From contig JAJRSV010000013.1 in assembly GCA_024278655.1 (NCBI GenBank), positions 1-27,628 of the forward strand: DNA of 27,628 bases, given 5' to 3'. The notes under the pieces were generated by a model that had not been told where the DNA came from, did no database searches, and worked only from the letters and a program-made list of their open reading frames with translations. This DNA comes from Bacteroidota bacterium. GTDB lineage: Bacteria > Bacteroidota > Ignavibacteria > Ignavibacteriales > Ignavibacteriaceae. A program made the translations under genes and the position numbers. Below, one piece after another: positions 1 to 8,881 of the stretch (the stretch's first letter is position 1; every line of letters starts with the position of its first letter).

Positions 1-1
1 T

Positions 2-31
2 AAACCTGTAAGTGCGGAATTAAGAGGATGA
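2..31 (+). CDS. ftsQ: C-terminal end of a probable FtsQ (partial)
   Basis: The first bases read in frame 2 as KPVSAELRG followed by a TGA stop. The stop overlaps the ftsA start in an ATGA arrangement typical of translationally coupled genes. In division clusters the gene just before ftsA is usually ftsQ, so this is inferred to be its last nine codons. Nine residues are too few to recognise by sequence; the call rests on position, the open frame and the ATGA overlap. Confidence 0.5.
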   Translation, partial: KPVSAELRG

Positions 32-1275
32 AAAAAGAAATTATAGCCGGTTTGGATTTGGGCACAACAAAAGTTTGTGCGGTAATTGCCGAAAGGAACA
101 TTGAAACCAACAGGTTCGATATTCTCGGCTTCGGTGTTGCACCTTCGGGCGGATTGCATAAAGGACTTGTAGCCAATATAAGCAAAACAGCCGAAGCGAT
201 TAAAGAGGCAATGGCAATTGCAGAAAACCGGGCGGGTTTTAGCGTGAACGTTGTTAACGTTGGTGTTGCAGGCGAGCATATCACAAGCATCCGTCACCGT
301 AACTATGTAACGATAACAAACCAGGAAAAAGAAATTACAAAAGATGACCTCGACCGGCTTGAAGCGGATGTAAGAACAATAAGGATTCCGTCGGACAGGC
401 AAATTCTTCATATCATTCCCGAAGAATTTTCGGTCGATTACCAGGGCGGAATAGAAAACCCGATCGGGATGTCCGGTTCGCGTCTGGAAGCGAGTAATCA
501 TGTTGTGCTTGCTTCAATCCCCGCAATTCAGAACATAAAAAAATCTGTTGAGCGTGCGGGTTATAAAGTTCGCGATTACATTCTTCAGCCGATTGCTTCG
601 AGTACATCGGTACTGGAAGACAGCGAGTGCGACCTTGGAGTTGCGTTAATCGATATCGGCGGCGGCACTACCGATATAGCGGTCTTTCATAAAAAAGCGA
701 TTAAGCATACAAAGGTTATCGGTATAGCAGGCAACCAGGTAACTAACGATATACGCGAGTCGCTCGGTGTAATTACCGAAGAAGCGGAACATCTTAAAAA
801 AGATTACGGCTATGCAAGCGAAAGCGCAATCATCAGGGATGAAGATATTCTTATAAGAGGAGTTGGTGCAAGAGGCAATACTAAAATTCCGATAAGTCTT
901 TTAACGCAAATAATCAGTCTGCGAATGAGAGAACTGTTTACGTTGGTTGATAACGAACTTCGTAACGCGGGATATAAAAATAAAATTAAAGCCGGTATCG
1001 TTTTAACCGGCGGCGGTTCGTTGTTACGCGGATGTGTTGACTTAGCCGAGGAAGTTTTCGGGCTGCCTGCAAGAATAGGCGTTCCGCTCGAATTGGGTGA
1101 AGGTTTATCGGGCGAAATTGAAAGCCCGGAATTTGCAACGGTAGCCGGATTGATAAAAGGTGTGCCGGGCGGCAAATCGAGTGAATATCAATCTCTTATA
1201 AAAAAACAGATTGCAGGAAAGAACAAACTGAAAGAAATTGTAAAAAAAGTACAGGAATTTTTCGATGAACTCTAA
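28..1275 (+). CDS. ftsA: Cell division protein FtsA
   Basis: Actin-like ATPase that tethers FtsZ filaments to the inner membrane and recruits later divisome proteins. The 415 residues are a normal length. The actin-fold nucleotide motifs are present: phosphate 1 GLDLGTTKVC (residues 8-17), phosphate 2 DIGGGTTDIA (209-218) and the adenosine motif LTGGGSLLRG (326-335). The FtsA-specific 1C subdomain should lie at about 86-165. The last 18 residues (from KNKLKEIVKK) can form the basic amphipathic helix that acts as membrane-targeting sequence. The start is set by the ATGA overlap with the upstream frame and a GCGGA element at 14-18. ftsZ follows after 21 bases, so the two are almost certainly co-transcribed. 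Family assignment is secure. Confidence 0.97.
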   Translation: MKKEIIAGLDLGTTKVCAVIAERNIETNRFDILGFGVAPSGGLHKGLVANISKTAEAIKEAMAIAENRAGFSVNVVNVGVAGEHITSIRHRNYVTITNQEKEITKDDLDRLEADVRTIRIPSDRQILHIIPEEFSVDYQGGIENPIGMSGSRLEASNHVVLASIPAIQNIKKSVERAGYKVRDYILQPIASSTSVLEDSECDLGVALIDIGGGTTDIAVFHKKAIKHTKVIGIAGNQVTNDIRESLGVITEEAEHLKKDYGYASESAIIRDEDILIRGVGARGNTKIPISLLTQIISLRMRELFTLVDNELRNAGYKNKIKAGIVLTGGGSLLRGCVDLAEEVFGLPARIGVPLELGEGLSGEIESPEFATVAGLIKGVPGGKSSEYQSLIKKQIAGKNKLKEIVKKVQEFFDEL

Positions 1276-1296
1276 CAAACTCTATAAGGAGGGACT

Positions 1297-2595
1297 ATGA
1301 CTAAATTCGCCACTCTCGATCGTGAGAAACCGATGTCTGCAGTATTAAAAGTTGTAGGCGTTGGCGGAGGGGGATGTAATGCTATCGACAGCATGATCTC
1401 GAGAGGTCTGGATGGTGTTGAATATGTTGCTGTTAATACAGACGCACAGGTATTACAAAGCAATAGAGCAACGCACAAAATCCAGGTTGGAACCACAATA
1501 ACCCGCGGCTTGGGTGCCGGTGCCGATCCTAACATCGGAAGGAAAGCCGTAGAAGAAGACAGGGAGAAAATTGCCGAAGTGCTTTCGGGCAGTGATATGG
1601 TTTTTGTTACTGCCGGAATGGGCGGAGGTACCGGAACGGGAGGAGCGCCGATTATTGCTTCGGTTGCACAAAGCATCGGAGCGCTTGTAGTAGGCATTGT
1701 TACCAAACCGTTTAAGTGGGAAGGTAAAGCAAGAATGATGAACGCCGAACAGGGCATCCAGGAGATGAGAAAACATGTAGATAGTTTAATCGTTATACCT
1801 AACGAAAGACTTCTTGCTATACTCGACGACAAGACAACCGCATTCACCGCATTCGATAAACCGAATGAAGTGCTCTACGAAGCAACGAGAGGCATTGCCG
1901 ATATTATTACCGTTGAAGGTTTGATAAACGTTGACTTTGCAGATGTCCGTACTGTAATGAGCCAAAGCGGCGAAGCTTTGATGGGCTGCGGAATTGCAAG
2001 CGGCGAAAACCGTGCAATAGAGGCGGCACAAAAAGCTATCTCGTCTCCGCTGCTTGAGGGCATGAACATTAAAGGTGCAAAGAGCGTACTGCTCAATGTT
2101 ACCGGTTCGAGCAATCTTACTATGCACGAAATCGATGAAGGAAACAAAGTTATATTCGAAGCTGCGGGTGAAGAAGCCAACGTTATCTTTGGCTGCGTTA
2201 GAAAAGAGGAGATGAACGATTACGTTTCGTACACGGTTATAGCAACCGGATTCGATTCGGCAAGAAAATCTTTCCCTTCGGCAGGAATAAAATCATCCGT
2301 CAAAGGAAAACAGGAAGCATTAGACTTCAGAGGCGGATTTAATTTTCTTGATTCAGACAACATAGATAAGGAGGACCTTGAAGTGCCTACTATTCTCAGA
2401 GTAAAAAGCCCAAAGTCGTCAATCGACGATATCGGTTATACCGAGGATGAAGAGCAGGAAACCGAAAGCACTTTAGAGATAAAAAATACCCGGTATAGCT
2501 GGGCTAAAGAAAAAATGGAAAAGAAAGAACCGGAAGAAAATTCAAAAGACGATGATGATGAAAGTTCATCGTTCCTGCGAATGATTATGGATTAA
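1297..2595 (+). CDS. ftsZ: Cell division protein FtsZ
   Basis: Tubulin-like GTPase that forms the cytokinetic Z-ring. It has the N-terminal GVGGGGCNAI loop (21-30), the tubulin signature GGGTGTGGAP (109-118) and the T7 catalytic loop NVDFADV (211-217). The start is fixed by a strong AGGAGGG Shine-Dalgarno five bases upstream. At 432 residues it is longer than many FtsZ proteins. A sequence resembling the conserved C-terminal peptide, EDLEVPTILRV, lies at 359-369 and not at the end. It is followed by about 63 mostly charged, acidic residues that finish with a hydrophobic SSFLRMIMD. The normal linker before the peptide is short (about 35 residues). FtsA would be expected to bind one of these two C-terminal motifs. 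It is the second gene of the ftsA-ftsZ unit. Confidence 0.97.
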   Translation: MTKFATLDREKPMSAVLKVVGVGGGGCNAIDSMISRGLDGVEYVAVNTDAQVLQSNRATHKIQVGTTITRGLGAGADPNIGRKAVEEDREKIAEVLSGSDMVFVTAGMGGGTGTGGAPIIASVAQSIGALVVGIVTKPFKWEGKARMMNAEQGIQEMRKHVDSLIVIPNERLLAILDDKTTAFTAFDKPNEVLYEATRGIADIITVEGLINVDFADVRTVMSQSGEALMGCGIASGENRAIEAAQKAISSPLLEGMNIKGAKSVLLNVTGSSNLTMHEIDEGNKVIFEAAGEEANVIFGCVRKEEMNDYVSYTVIATGFDSARKSFPSAGIKSSVKGKQEALDFRGGFNFLDSDNIDKEDLEVPTILRVKSPKSSIDDIGYTEDEEQETESTLEIKNTRYSWAKEKMEKKEPEENSKDDDDESSSFLRMIMD

Positions 2596-2619
2596 AATTA
2601 GAGTGGCAATATCGTGTTG

Positions 2620-2637
2620 AGGGGATAGTTATCCCTT
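2620..2637 (+). terminator. Weak hairpin downstream of ftsZ
   Basis: Just after the ftsZ stop, GGGAT (2622-2626) pairs with ATCCC (2631-2635) across an AGTT loop, extended by a G-T and an A-T pair. Only TTT and an A-rich run follow, so this is a poor intrinsic terminator. It may still mark the 3' end of the ftsA-ftsZ transcript, since the next gene is on the opposite strand. Confidence 0.3.
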
Positions 2638-2668
2638 TAATGAGAAAGTTCTTTTTAGAGTTGGTTAG

Positions 2669-2869
2669 TTATTCATCAATCAGCCGGGACTCGATGAAGA
2701 CGGTTTCGTCTTCTTCCCGGCTGGGTGTTATAATTAACCTGTTCGGGCGGCAGCATAAGCTGCACTCTTCTATAAAATCCTGCTTATCTTCAACTGTAAG
2801 GTCTAACCATAATTCATTTTCCTCACCGCAGTACTGGCAAACCCAACTGATAATTTCATCGGTTTGCAT
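2669..2869 (-). CDS. CPXCG-motif cysteine-rich small protein
   Basis: A 66-residue protein with two cysteine knuckles, CQYCGE (residues 10-15) and CSLCCRP (36-42), followed by a short hydrophobic strand and an acidic tail. This spacing and the CCRP ending match the CPXCG-motif cysteine-rich family, thought to be a zinc-ribbon-like fold of unknown function; the first knuckle has Q where the family usually has P. The start is supported by GGAGGAG a few bases upstream of the ATG. It is a lone gene convergent with ftsZ and downstream of the TonB receptor gene on the same strand, with a 150-base gap. Family call fairly sure; function unknown. Confidence 0.8.
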   Translation of the reverse strand: MQTDEIISWVCQYCGEENELWLDLTVEDKQDFIEECSLCCRPNRLIITPSREEDETVFIESRLIDE

Positions 2870-3019
2870 TTACTCCTCCGGCAAATTTATTTAACAACTA
2901 CACTGTAATGAATAAAAATATCATGCAAAAGACAAGAGTAGAACATTTGCAGGTTAATGCCGTAAATCATAATTTATAATTTGTGTCTTCAAAAAATTCT
3001 GTAAGAGTTACCGAACCTT

Positions 3020-5218
3020 CTACAAAACCAGATTGAATCCCAGCGAAAAATTTCTTATCGGCTTTAAGTTGCCTATCAGCTCAACGTAATTATAATTGAA
3101 GATGTTCTTTGCATTCAAATAAAACTGCAGCGGCAAGCCGAGCGAAATTAAATTATAGCTTGCACGTAAATCTGTAACGTAAACAGGCACACGTAAATCG
3201 CCGTCGGGTACAATTCCCAAATCGACTAACTCTTCATCAATCTCATCAACTCTGCTCCAGTACCGGAAATCAACTCCGAAGGTAAAATTCGAAATGGTAA
3301 AATCCAGCGTTGAGTAAAACAGATGACGCGGGCGGTACTTCAATGCTTTGTTCATATCTAAATCTCTTGCCCATAAATAAGTGTAGCTTAATCGCCAGTC
3401 CAGCATATCCGGAATTATTTGTATCACCGTGTTGAATTCAAAACCCTGTATCCTTGCTCTTACCACGTTATCGAAGACTGCAAAGCCGTCCGTCGGATCG
3501 ATGCCCGGCTCAATCATATCGTAGTATTCATTGTGAAAAGCGGCAACATCGAAATTTACGAGTCGGGGCAGGTCGTAGTTTATTCCCACTTCAAAAGTCA
3601 GGTTCGATTCTGACCTTAAATTTGGATTCGGCTTTACCGTTATGCCGTAAGTTGAAGTAGAAGTAAAAGCTTCTGCCAATGTCGGTGCTCTGAATCCCGT
3701 GCTTAATGATGAACGCAGGATCAGATTTTTCAGCAGTTTGTAATTCAAACCTAACTTAGGCGAAAGAGCATCGGAACCTTTTAATGTATCGAGCCGCGTA
3801 TAATCGTAACGGAATCCCAGCGATAATTTAAGCGGGAAGTTAAAACTTATATCCAATTGAGCGTAACCGGCAACCGTGTACGAAGAAGGATTACCGAAGA
3901 TGGATGAGTTTACGTTTGATGATATTCCTTCAACACCTGTAATAAGGAATAAGTTGTTTGTTAAGCTTGAATTTATTTGTATTTCGCCTCTGTATAAACC
4001 GGATGTAGATACATTATTTTGTATCGAGTTGTCTTCCCAGTTGTTGTGATAGTAACTTGCCTTTACGTTCATAAAAACTTTATCGCTTATCACGTCTTTA
4101 AAAACAAGCCCGAACAAGTACCTGTTGGTTTCAATTTTTTCACCGAGGTTTCTGTCCGGAGGTCTGAGAGCATTCTGCGAATCTTTCCAGTAAATAAAAG
4201 TATCTGCCCGTTTGTTAAAAGTATTTGCAAGCAGCATTAAAGAAGATTTCGGGGTGAATTTATAAACCGCTTTGAGGAACCCGATATATTTTTTCGAATA
4301 ATCATTTTGCCGGTATCCTGAATTTTCAAGACGTGAGAAAGAAATGTTGAACCCGAATTTTCCAAATGTGTTCGAGTGCGATAAAGTTAATCCGTTAAAA
4401 GGTCTTCGCTCTCCCGACCAATCCCATTGGCTGTAATAAGGTTTATCGTAAACACCGTAAAATCCGTTTACCCGTGTTTGCGGATAATTTGTGATATCGC
4501 GTGTAATCGAGTTTATTACTCCTCCTATTGCCGATGAGCCGTACATCGAACTTGCAGCACCTTTAATTATTTCAACCCGTTGTATTTCGGTAACGGGAAT
4601 CATTTCCCAGACTATCTCGCCGGTATCCCCGGTATAAAACGGTAAACCGTCTATAGCCAGCAGCGCCCTTGCACCTGCACCTCTGCTGTAACCGCCGGAA
4701 CCCCGTATGCTTATCTGGTCGTCGGTCATATTAACTCCGGGCACGTATCGCAAAGCATCTTCCATATTAAAGTAGTTTCTTTCGGTAAGATTAGTTCCTT
4801 TTATAATTTCCACGCTTACAGGCAAATCCGATTTTTTCTGCTCATACTTACTTGCCGTAACAATTATCTCTTCGGCTTTAATTATTTCTTCTTTCAGTAT
4901 AACATTAAGTGTAACGGGTTTATCAACCGTAACATCTTCAATCTTAAGTTTTTTATACCCGATGGCTGAAAATACTATTGTATATTTTCCCGGCTTAACG
5001 TTTTCAATTTTGTAATGACCGTTTATATCGGAAGCGGCGCCTAACCCGGTTCCGGTTAATATAACGTTTACATGGGGCAGAGGATTGTTATGAGTATCTG
5101 TAATAGTACCGCTGATGCTGTAGGTCTGTGCGAGGGTACTTGCCGGAAGAAAAACAATCATCATCAAAACAGACAGTAAAAACTTTTTCATTTTAAATAT
5201 GTAAAGCTGCTTTTTCAT
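3020..5218 (-). CDS. TonB-dependent outer-membrane receptor
   Basis: A 732-residue outer-membrane transporter expected to take up a scarce ligand using TonB energy. Order of parts: signal peptide ending STLAQ (about 1-31); a carboxypeptidase-regulatory-like beta-sandwich (about 33-110, typical of Bacteroidota receptors); a TonB-box-like EEIIVTA (116-122); a plug domain (about 130-240) with DGLPFY and VEIIKG motifs; and a 22-strand-type barrel to the end, finishing FNLVL. The start is well supported: GGAGG lies six bases upstream, and the ATG overlaps the stop of the preceding lipoprotein gene by one base (TAATG). An alternative start at codon 10 would also leave a signal peptide. The ligand cannot be told from sequence. 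No riboswitch or metal-responsive site is recognisable upstream of the pair. Confidence 0.93.
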   Translation of the reverse strand: MKKQLYIFKMKKFLLSVLMMIVFLPASTLAQTYSISGTITDTHNNPLPHVNVILTGTGLGAASDINGHYKIENVKPGKYTIVFSAIGYKKLKIEDVTVDKPVTLNVILKEEIIKAEEIIVTASKYEQKKSDLPVSVEIIKGTNLTERNYFNMEDALRYVPGVNMTDDQISIRGSGGYSRGAGARALLAIDGLPFYTGDTGEIVWEMIPVTEIQRVEIIKGAASSMYGSSAIGGVINSITRDITNYPQTRVNGFYGVYDKPYYSQWDWSGERRPFNGLTLSHSNTFGKFGFNISFSRLENSGYRQNDYSKKYIGFLKAVYKFTPKSSLMLLANTFNKRADTFIYWKDSQNALRPPDRNLGEKIETNRYLFGLVFKDVISDKVFMNVKASYYHNNWEDNSIQNNVSTSGLYRGEIQINSSLTNNLFLITGVEGISSNVNSSIFGNPSSYTVAGYAQLDISFNFPLKLSLGFRYDYTRLDTLKGSDALSPKLGLNYKLLKNLILRSSLSTGFRAPTLAEAFTSTSTYGITVKPNPNLRSESNLTFEVGINYDLPRLVNFDVAAFHNEYYDMIEPGIDPTDGFAVFDNVVRARIQGFEFNTVIQIIPDMLDWRLSYTYLWARDLDMNKALKYRPRHLFYSTLDFTISNFTFGVDFRYWSRVDEIDEELVDLGIVPDGDLRVPVYVTDLRASYNLISLGLPLQFYLNAKNIFNYNYVELIGNLKPIRNFSLGFNLVL

Positions 5219-5733
5219 TAATTACCTCCCGGTGGCTGAGGCGGAGGATTATCGAAGTCGCAGATTATATCGATATCTCTTACAAAAGTATTCTCCGGAA
5301 TTACGAGTGTGCCCGGTTTTGTTGTATCGCCGGGATTGTAATAAACCCCTGCAACCCACCAGTCTTTACGGTTGAGCGAAATTATCTCCGTTGCCTGTTG
5401 AACTACCGCTACGTAATGATACACTCCCGGTTCGAAAGTACCGGTTGCAGGAATGAAAGAGGAATCCTTTGAGCTGTAATAATATACACCCGTGCCGAAA
5501 GGTATTTCGAAGCTTAGGAACTTAAGATTGAGTATATTAAAATCTTCTGCGGATTCAAGCGGGTCCTTGAAAACAACTAAGTGCGTACGTTTGATGCTGT
5601 CGGGCCACTCACCGATAAAAGTTATCTTCCCGCCGAAACCGGTTGTAGTATCGGGAGGCAGCGGTACGATGCCATGGTCTTCGCATGCTATCAGTAAAAT
5701 AAACGGAATAAAAAGAAGCAAAATCTTTCGCAT
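5218..5733 (-). CDS. Lipoprotein paired with TonB receptor
   Basis: A 171-residue lipoprotein of no family I recognise. The N-terminus MRKILLLFIPFILLIAC is a type II signal with lipobox LIAC (C17). The mature part is probably beta-rich, with several aromatic strands such as GVYYYSS and VYHYVAVV, and ends in a proline-rich PPPQPPGGN. It is the first gene of a two-gene unit; its stop overlaps the receptor start, so translation is likely coupled. By analogy with receptor/lipoprotein pairs in Bacteroidota it may sit on the receptor as a surface ligand-capture or lid protein; that is inference from position only. The start has only a weak GGTAG ribosome site. Confidence 0.8.
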   Translation of the reverse strand: MRKILLLFIPFILLIACEDHGIVPLPPDTTTGFGGKITFIGEWPDSIKRTHLVVFKDPLESAEDFNILNLKFLSFEIPFGTGVYYYSSKDSSFIPATGTFEPGVYHYVAVVQQATEIISLNRKDWWVAGVYYNPGDTTKPGTLVIPENTFVRDIDIICDFDNPPPQPPGGN

Positions 5734-5898
5734 TCAAACTACCGTATGTTTTGAAATAAATTTAAGCATCGGCAACACTTACTTTCACTTAAATTAATTA
5801 CCGCTCGTAGTAAATTTGTCTTTTATTCTGAAAAATGCAACAAAAATATTATTAGAACTGTATGGACAAAATGACTAACAAGCTGCATCAGTAAAAAA

Positions 5899-8433
5899 TT
5901 AAAAACTCAGACTTTTTTTGAATGCAATATATCTTTTAAAACCGAGCGCGTAATTGCCCGTTATAAAATTCCGGGTGTTGAATTTAAGAAAAGTTAATGT
6001 TGGCATGTATAATCTGTTTTTCAAAATCGATTTATCTACATTCTTAAACATGTCGAACAAATCATCAGGGTTTTCGTTTGCATAGTGGTTCGTTAGGAAC
6101 TCCATATTCTTTGCGCGGTAACCGCCGGGTATTTCACGGCTCTTCTTCCAGTCGCGTAAATACTTAAACTCAAGCACAGGACGGTTAAACGAGTTAATTG
6201 TTGTACCGTTAAAATCCGATTTATCATATTTACCCACATAAGCAGAAAGAATGGTTAACGAGTTAAAAATGTTATACTTCTGAAACTCAGCGTTTAACAC
6301 CGGATCCGTAAAGAGCGAATCCATGTGTGCCTTATCAAAAACAACCGGGTTATCGGATGCCGCCATTAAAATATCGGAAGAGTAAAAATAGAAAAGGTAA
6401 ACATACTTAAATGAATTAGTCAGTGTATTGATTATTATTTTGGTTGCTTCGTACGGAGTGATAATGGGAATCCACTGTACAAACACACCGTCCGGCTTCA
6501 AACGTTTTTTACACATCTCGTAATAATCAGCAGAGAGCATAATTGTGTTGCCGCTGTGCAGCGTTCCTAACTTTCCGTCCGATGAGATGATATCGTATTT
6601 CTTATCGGTGTAAAGCAGGTATGAATAGATATCATCGTTAATCATATTGATTTTACTGTTGTTAAAAACATCGTAATTAACGTCAGTAAAATATTTTGCC
6701 GCTTCGAATACGGGTTTAATCAGTTCAACGCAATCGAGCTGCTTTAAGTCTTTGTGCAGGGTCATGCTTCCGGCACTTATTCCGCTTGCAAGACCTACCG
6801 CTAACACTTGCTCAGCATTGGGTTTAAGAAAGAAAGGCAGGTGAGCAATTAATTTTTCCTTTTGCATTAAGCTTCTGGATGTAGAAGCAATAGGGATACC
6901 GTCGATACTTAAAAATTTTGAGTTGCCGCGCTTGTAAACTTTTACGGTTGCCATTAATCCTTCTTTATAAAAGAGAACGTCGTCGGTTTTCTTTTCTTTG
7001 TTTCCCAAAAGATACTTGCCGCTGCCCGATAAAATTATTGCAACCGCAAGCAGAGGTATGCTCAATAGAACAACCGGACGAAAGTATGTCTTCGATTTAA
7101 TTATGAAAATTAATCCGAGCAAAAGGTTAATTACAGCGATAATGTAAATGCTGCTTTTAATTCCGAATGCAGGGATTAAGAAAAATCCTGCCGTAAGCGA
7201 ACCGAGTATTGCTCCGATTGTATTTATTGCATAGATGGAACTGACGGTTTTGCCGGCTTTTTTCGATACCTTATTATAGTAAAGGTCGTTCAGAAGAGGG
7301 TAAAGAACTCCCATTAAAATTGTAGGAATAAGATAGATTAAAATTGCCGTAACGATAAAAGCCAGAATGCCCCAGCCCCATGCATAAGAATAATCGTAAA
7401 GAATTTTCTTAATGCTTTCCTGAAAACTTTCGGTATAAGCAAAAGTATATAAAAGATAGATTGTAAAGATTGAATAAATGCCGAGTGCTATCTGAAGTAC
7501 GCCGTAAATGTAAGTAAGCTTATTATTTTTATCGCTTAGCCGTTTTGCAATTCTTCCGCCTATTGCAATTCCCAAAAGAAACACGAAAAGAATGGAAGCA
7601 AAACCGTAAGTGCTGTTTAGTATCAGGAACTTTAAACCTCTTGTCCACAATATTTCGAAAGAGAGCGCTGCGAATCCCGATAGTCCCGCTGTTATCAGTA
7701 GAAGTGTTTTGTAATTTAAAGCGACTTCGCTGCCCGAATGAACTTCTTTCTTTTTCTTCTTTGCTTTCTTATCAACCGGTTCTGTTTTCTCGGATGTTTC
7801 TTTAACCGGTTCTGTGGTTTCCGGTTTTCCCAGATAAAGCATTACCGTTAAGCCGATTAAAATATTTATAACGGCTGTAACAAGTATTCCTTCGCGAATG
7901 CCCAGGTACTCGATAATAAAAAATCCGGCTATCAAAACACCGATTGCCCCGCCCAAAGTATTTACGGCGTAAAAAAGACTAATATTATCTCCGAACGATT
8001 TCCTCTTTTTCGTAAAGTATTGAACAGCGAGCGGCAGTGTTGCGCCCATTGCACTTGTGGGTATAACAAGCAGCAGTAATGTGAAAATAAATTTCAGGAA
8101 TAAATTAACCGGCTCGATATGCTGAAAGATTGAATGAGTGAAATTAAATAGGGCTGATACCATTCCGAAAATCAAAAGAAGAAAAGCAGCGTATAAGCCG
8201 ATGGAAAGTTCGAGGTAAGCATACCATTTAACCGGGTTGTTGATTCTTTCCATATATCTGCCGATAAGCCAAGAACCGAAGAACAACCCGAACATAAACG
8301 AAGCGACGATAATGCTTATGGCGGTATATGTGTTGCCGATGATGAATGTAAATAATCTTGTCCACAATATTTGATACATCAATCCGCAAAGCCCCGAAAG
8401 CAGAAAGAGTATGGAAAAGATTTTTTTATTCAT
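5899..8433 (-). CDS. Membrane protein with spermidine-synthase-like domain
   Basis: An 844-residue fusion. Residues 1-200 and about 240-470 are two membrane halves of some six helices each. They are clearly duplicated: SGLCGLMYQILWTR matches SGFAALSFEILWTR, and YAVNTLGGAIGVLIAGFF matches YAINTIGAILGSLTAGFF. A lysine-rich loop (KKAKKKKKE, 222-230) joins them. Residues about 480-700 form a Rossmann methyltransferase/aminopropyltransferase-like domain with VGLASGISAGS (546-556) and the acidic position in CVEL (568-571). Where spermidine synthases carry the substrate-binding Asp motifs, this protein has SIDGIPIAS and DIISSDGKLG, so polyamine synthesis is doubtful. A short helical tail closes it. 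Such MFS/spermidine-synthase fusions are widespread and poorly characterised. The start lacks a strong ribosome site. It may be co-transcribed with the small gene 47 bases upstream. Confidence 0.85.
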   Translation of the reverse strand: MNKKIFSILFLLSGLCGLMYQILWTRLFTFIIGNTYTAISIIVASFMFGLFFGSWLIGRYMERINNPVKWYAYLELSIGLYAAFLLLIFGMVSALFNFTHSIFQHIEPVNLFLKFIFTLLLLVIPTSAMGATLPLAVQYFTKKRKSFGDNISLFYAVNTLGGAIGVLIAGFFIIEYLGIREGILVTAVINILIGLTVMLYLGKPETTEPVKETSEKTEPVDKKAKKKKKEVHSGSEVALNYKTLLLITAGLSGFAALSFEILWTRGLKFLILNSTYGFASILFVFLLGIAIGGRIAKRLSDKNNKLTYIYGVLQIALGIYSIFTIYLLYTFAYTESFQESIKKILYDYSYAWGWGILAFIVTAILIYLIPTILMGVLYPLLNDLYYNKVSKKAGKTVSSIYAINTIGAILGSLTAGFFLIPAFGIKSSIYIIAVINLLLGLIFIIKSKTYFRPVVLLSIPLLAVAIILSGSGKYLLGNKEKKTDDVLFYKEGLMATVKVYKRGNSKFLSIDGIPIASTSRSLMQKEKLIAHLPFFLKPNAEQVLAVGLASGISAGSMTLHKDLKQLDCVELIKPVFEAAKYFTDVNYDVFNNSKINMINDDIYSYLLYTDKKYDIISSDGKLGTLHSGNTIMLSADYYEMCKKRLKPDGVFVQWIPIITPYEATKIIINTLTNSFKYVYLFYFYSSDILMAASDNPVVFDKAHMDSLFTDPVLNAEFQKYNIFNSLTILSAYVGKYDKSDFNGTTINSFNRPVLEFKYLRDWKKSREIPGGYRAKNMEFLTNHYANENPDDLFDMFKNVDKSILKNRLYMPTLTFLKFNTRNFITGNYALGFKRYIAFKKSLSF

Positions 8434-8480
8434 CTATCTGATAATAATTACTTTTGAAAGGAGCGCTACACGAATATTAA

Positions 8481-8750
8481 TTATCCTGCTGTTTCCTCAA
8501 CCTGTTCGTACTTAAAAGGGAATTTGAAATAATAAAAGTGTTCGTCTTCTTTTACAATTTTATCTTTTGTCAATTCATACCTTTCAACCGGTGCATCACT
8601 CTTTCCGTTACTTTTATACGGGAGATACAAACCCTCCTGGTAGTAATATTTCGGCAGGCGAATCATTTTATGTTTGAAAAGATATGCCATATCGATTAAA
8701 ATTTTTCTTGTTCTGTTTTGTTCATCAATCCGTAAATAATAAGCTCTCAT
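8481..8750 (-). CDS. Small hypothetical protein
   Basis: An 89-residue protein that I do not recognise. It has no signal peptide or membrane segment. It is rich in Tyr, Lys and Glu, with two short strand-like stretches (PKYYYQEGLYLPY and EHFYYFKFPFKY), suggesting a small beta-rich cytoplasmic protein. A clear GGTGG ribosome site lies seven bases before the ATG, which supports it as a real gene. It is the first gene of a probable two-gene unit with the membrane fusion protein, and diverges from the beta-barrel gene across a 131-base promoter region. Confidence 0.7.
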   Translation of the reverse strand: MRAYYLRIDEQNRTRKILIDMAYLFKHKMIRLPKYYYQEGLYLPYKSNGKSDAPVERYELTKDKIVKEDEHFYYFKFPFKYEQVEETAG

Positions 8751-8881
8751 AATTTTTCCACCTTTGATAATTTTAATGGCAAAATTAAAGAATATTATTC
8801 AAAAACCGAATAGCAGGTAAAATGCCGCTATTCATTTTTAACTGCATTTGCTATATTTGAACAACTAAAATCCGGATAATA

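Noticed and set aside
2640..2894. Plus-strand open frame after ftsZ
   Set aside because: It is antisense to the CPXCG protein gene, which has a strong GGAGGAG ribosome site and conserved cysteine motifs.
5734..5898. Possible riboswitch before the lipoprotein/TonB receptor pair
   Set aside because: No cobalamin-box-like sequence or other conserved riboswitch core, and no strong stem, is visible in these 165 AT-rich bases.
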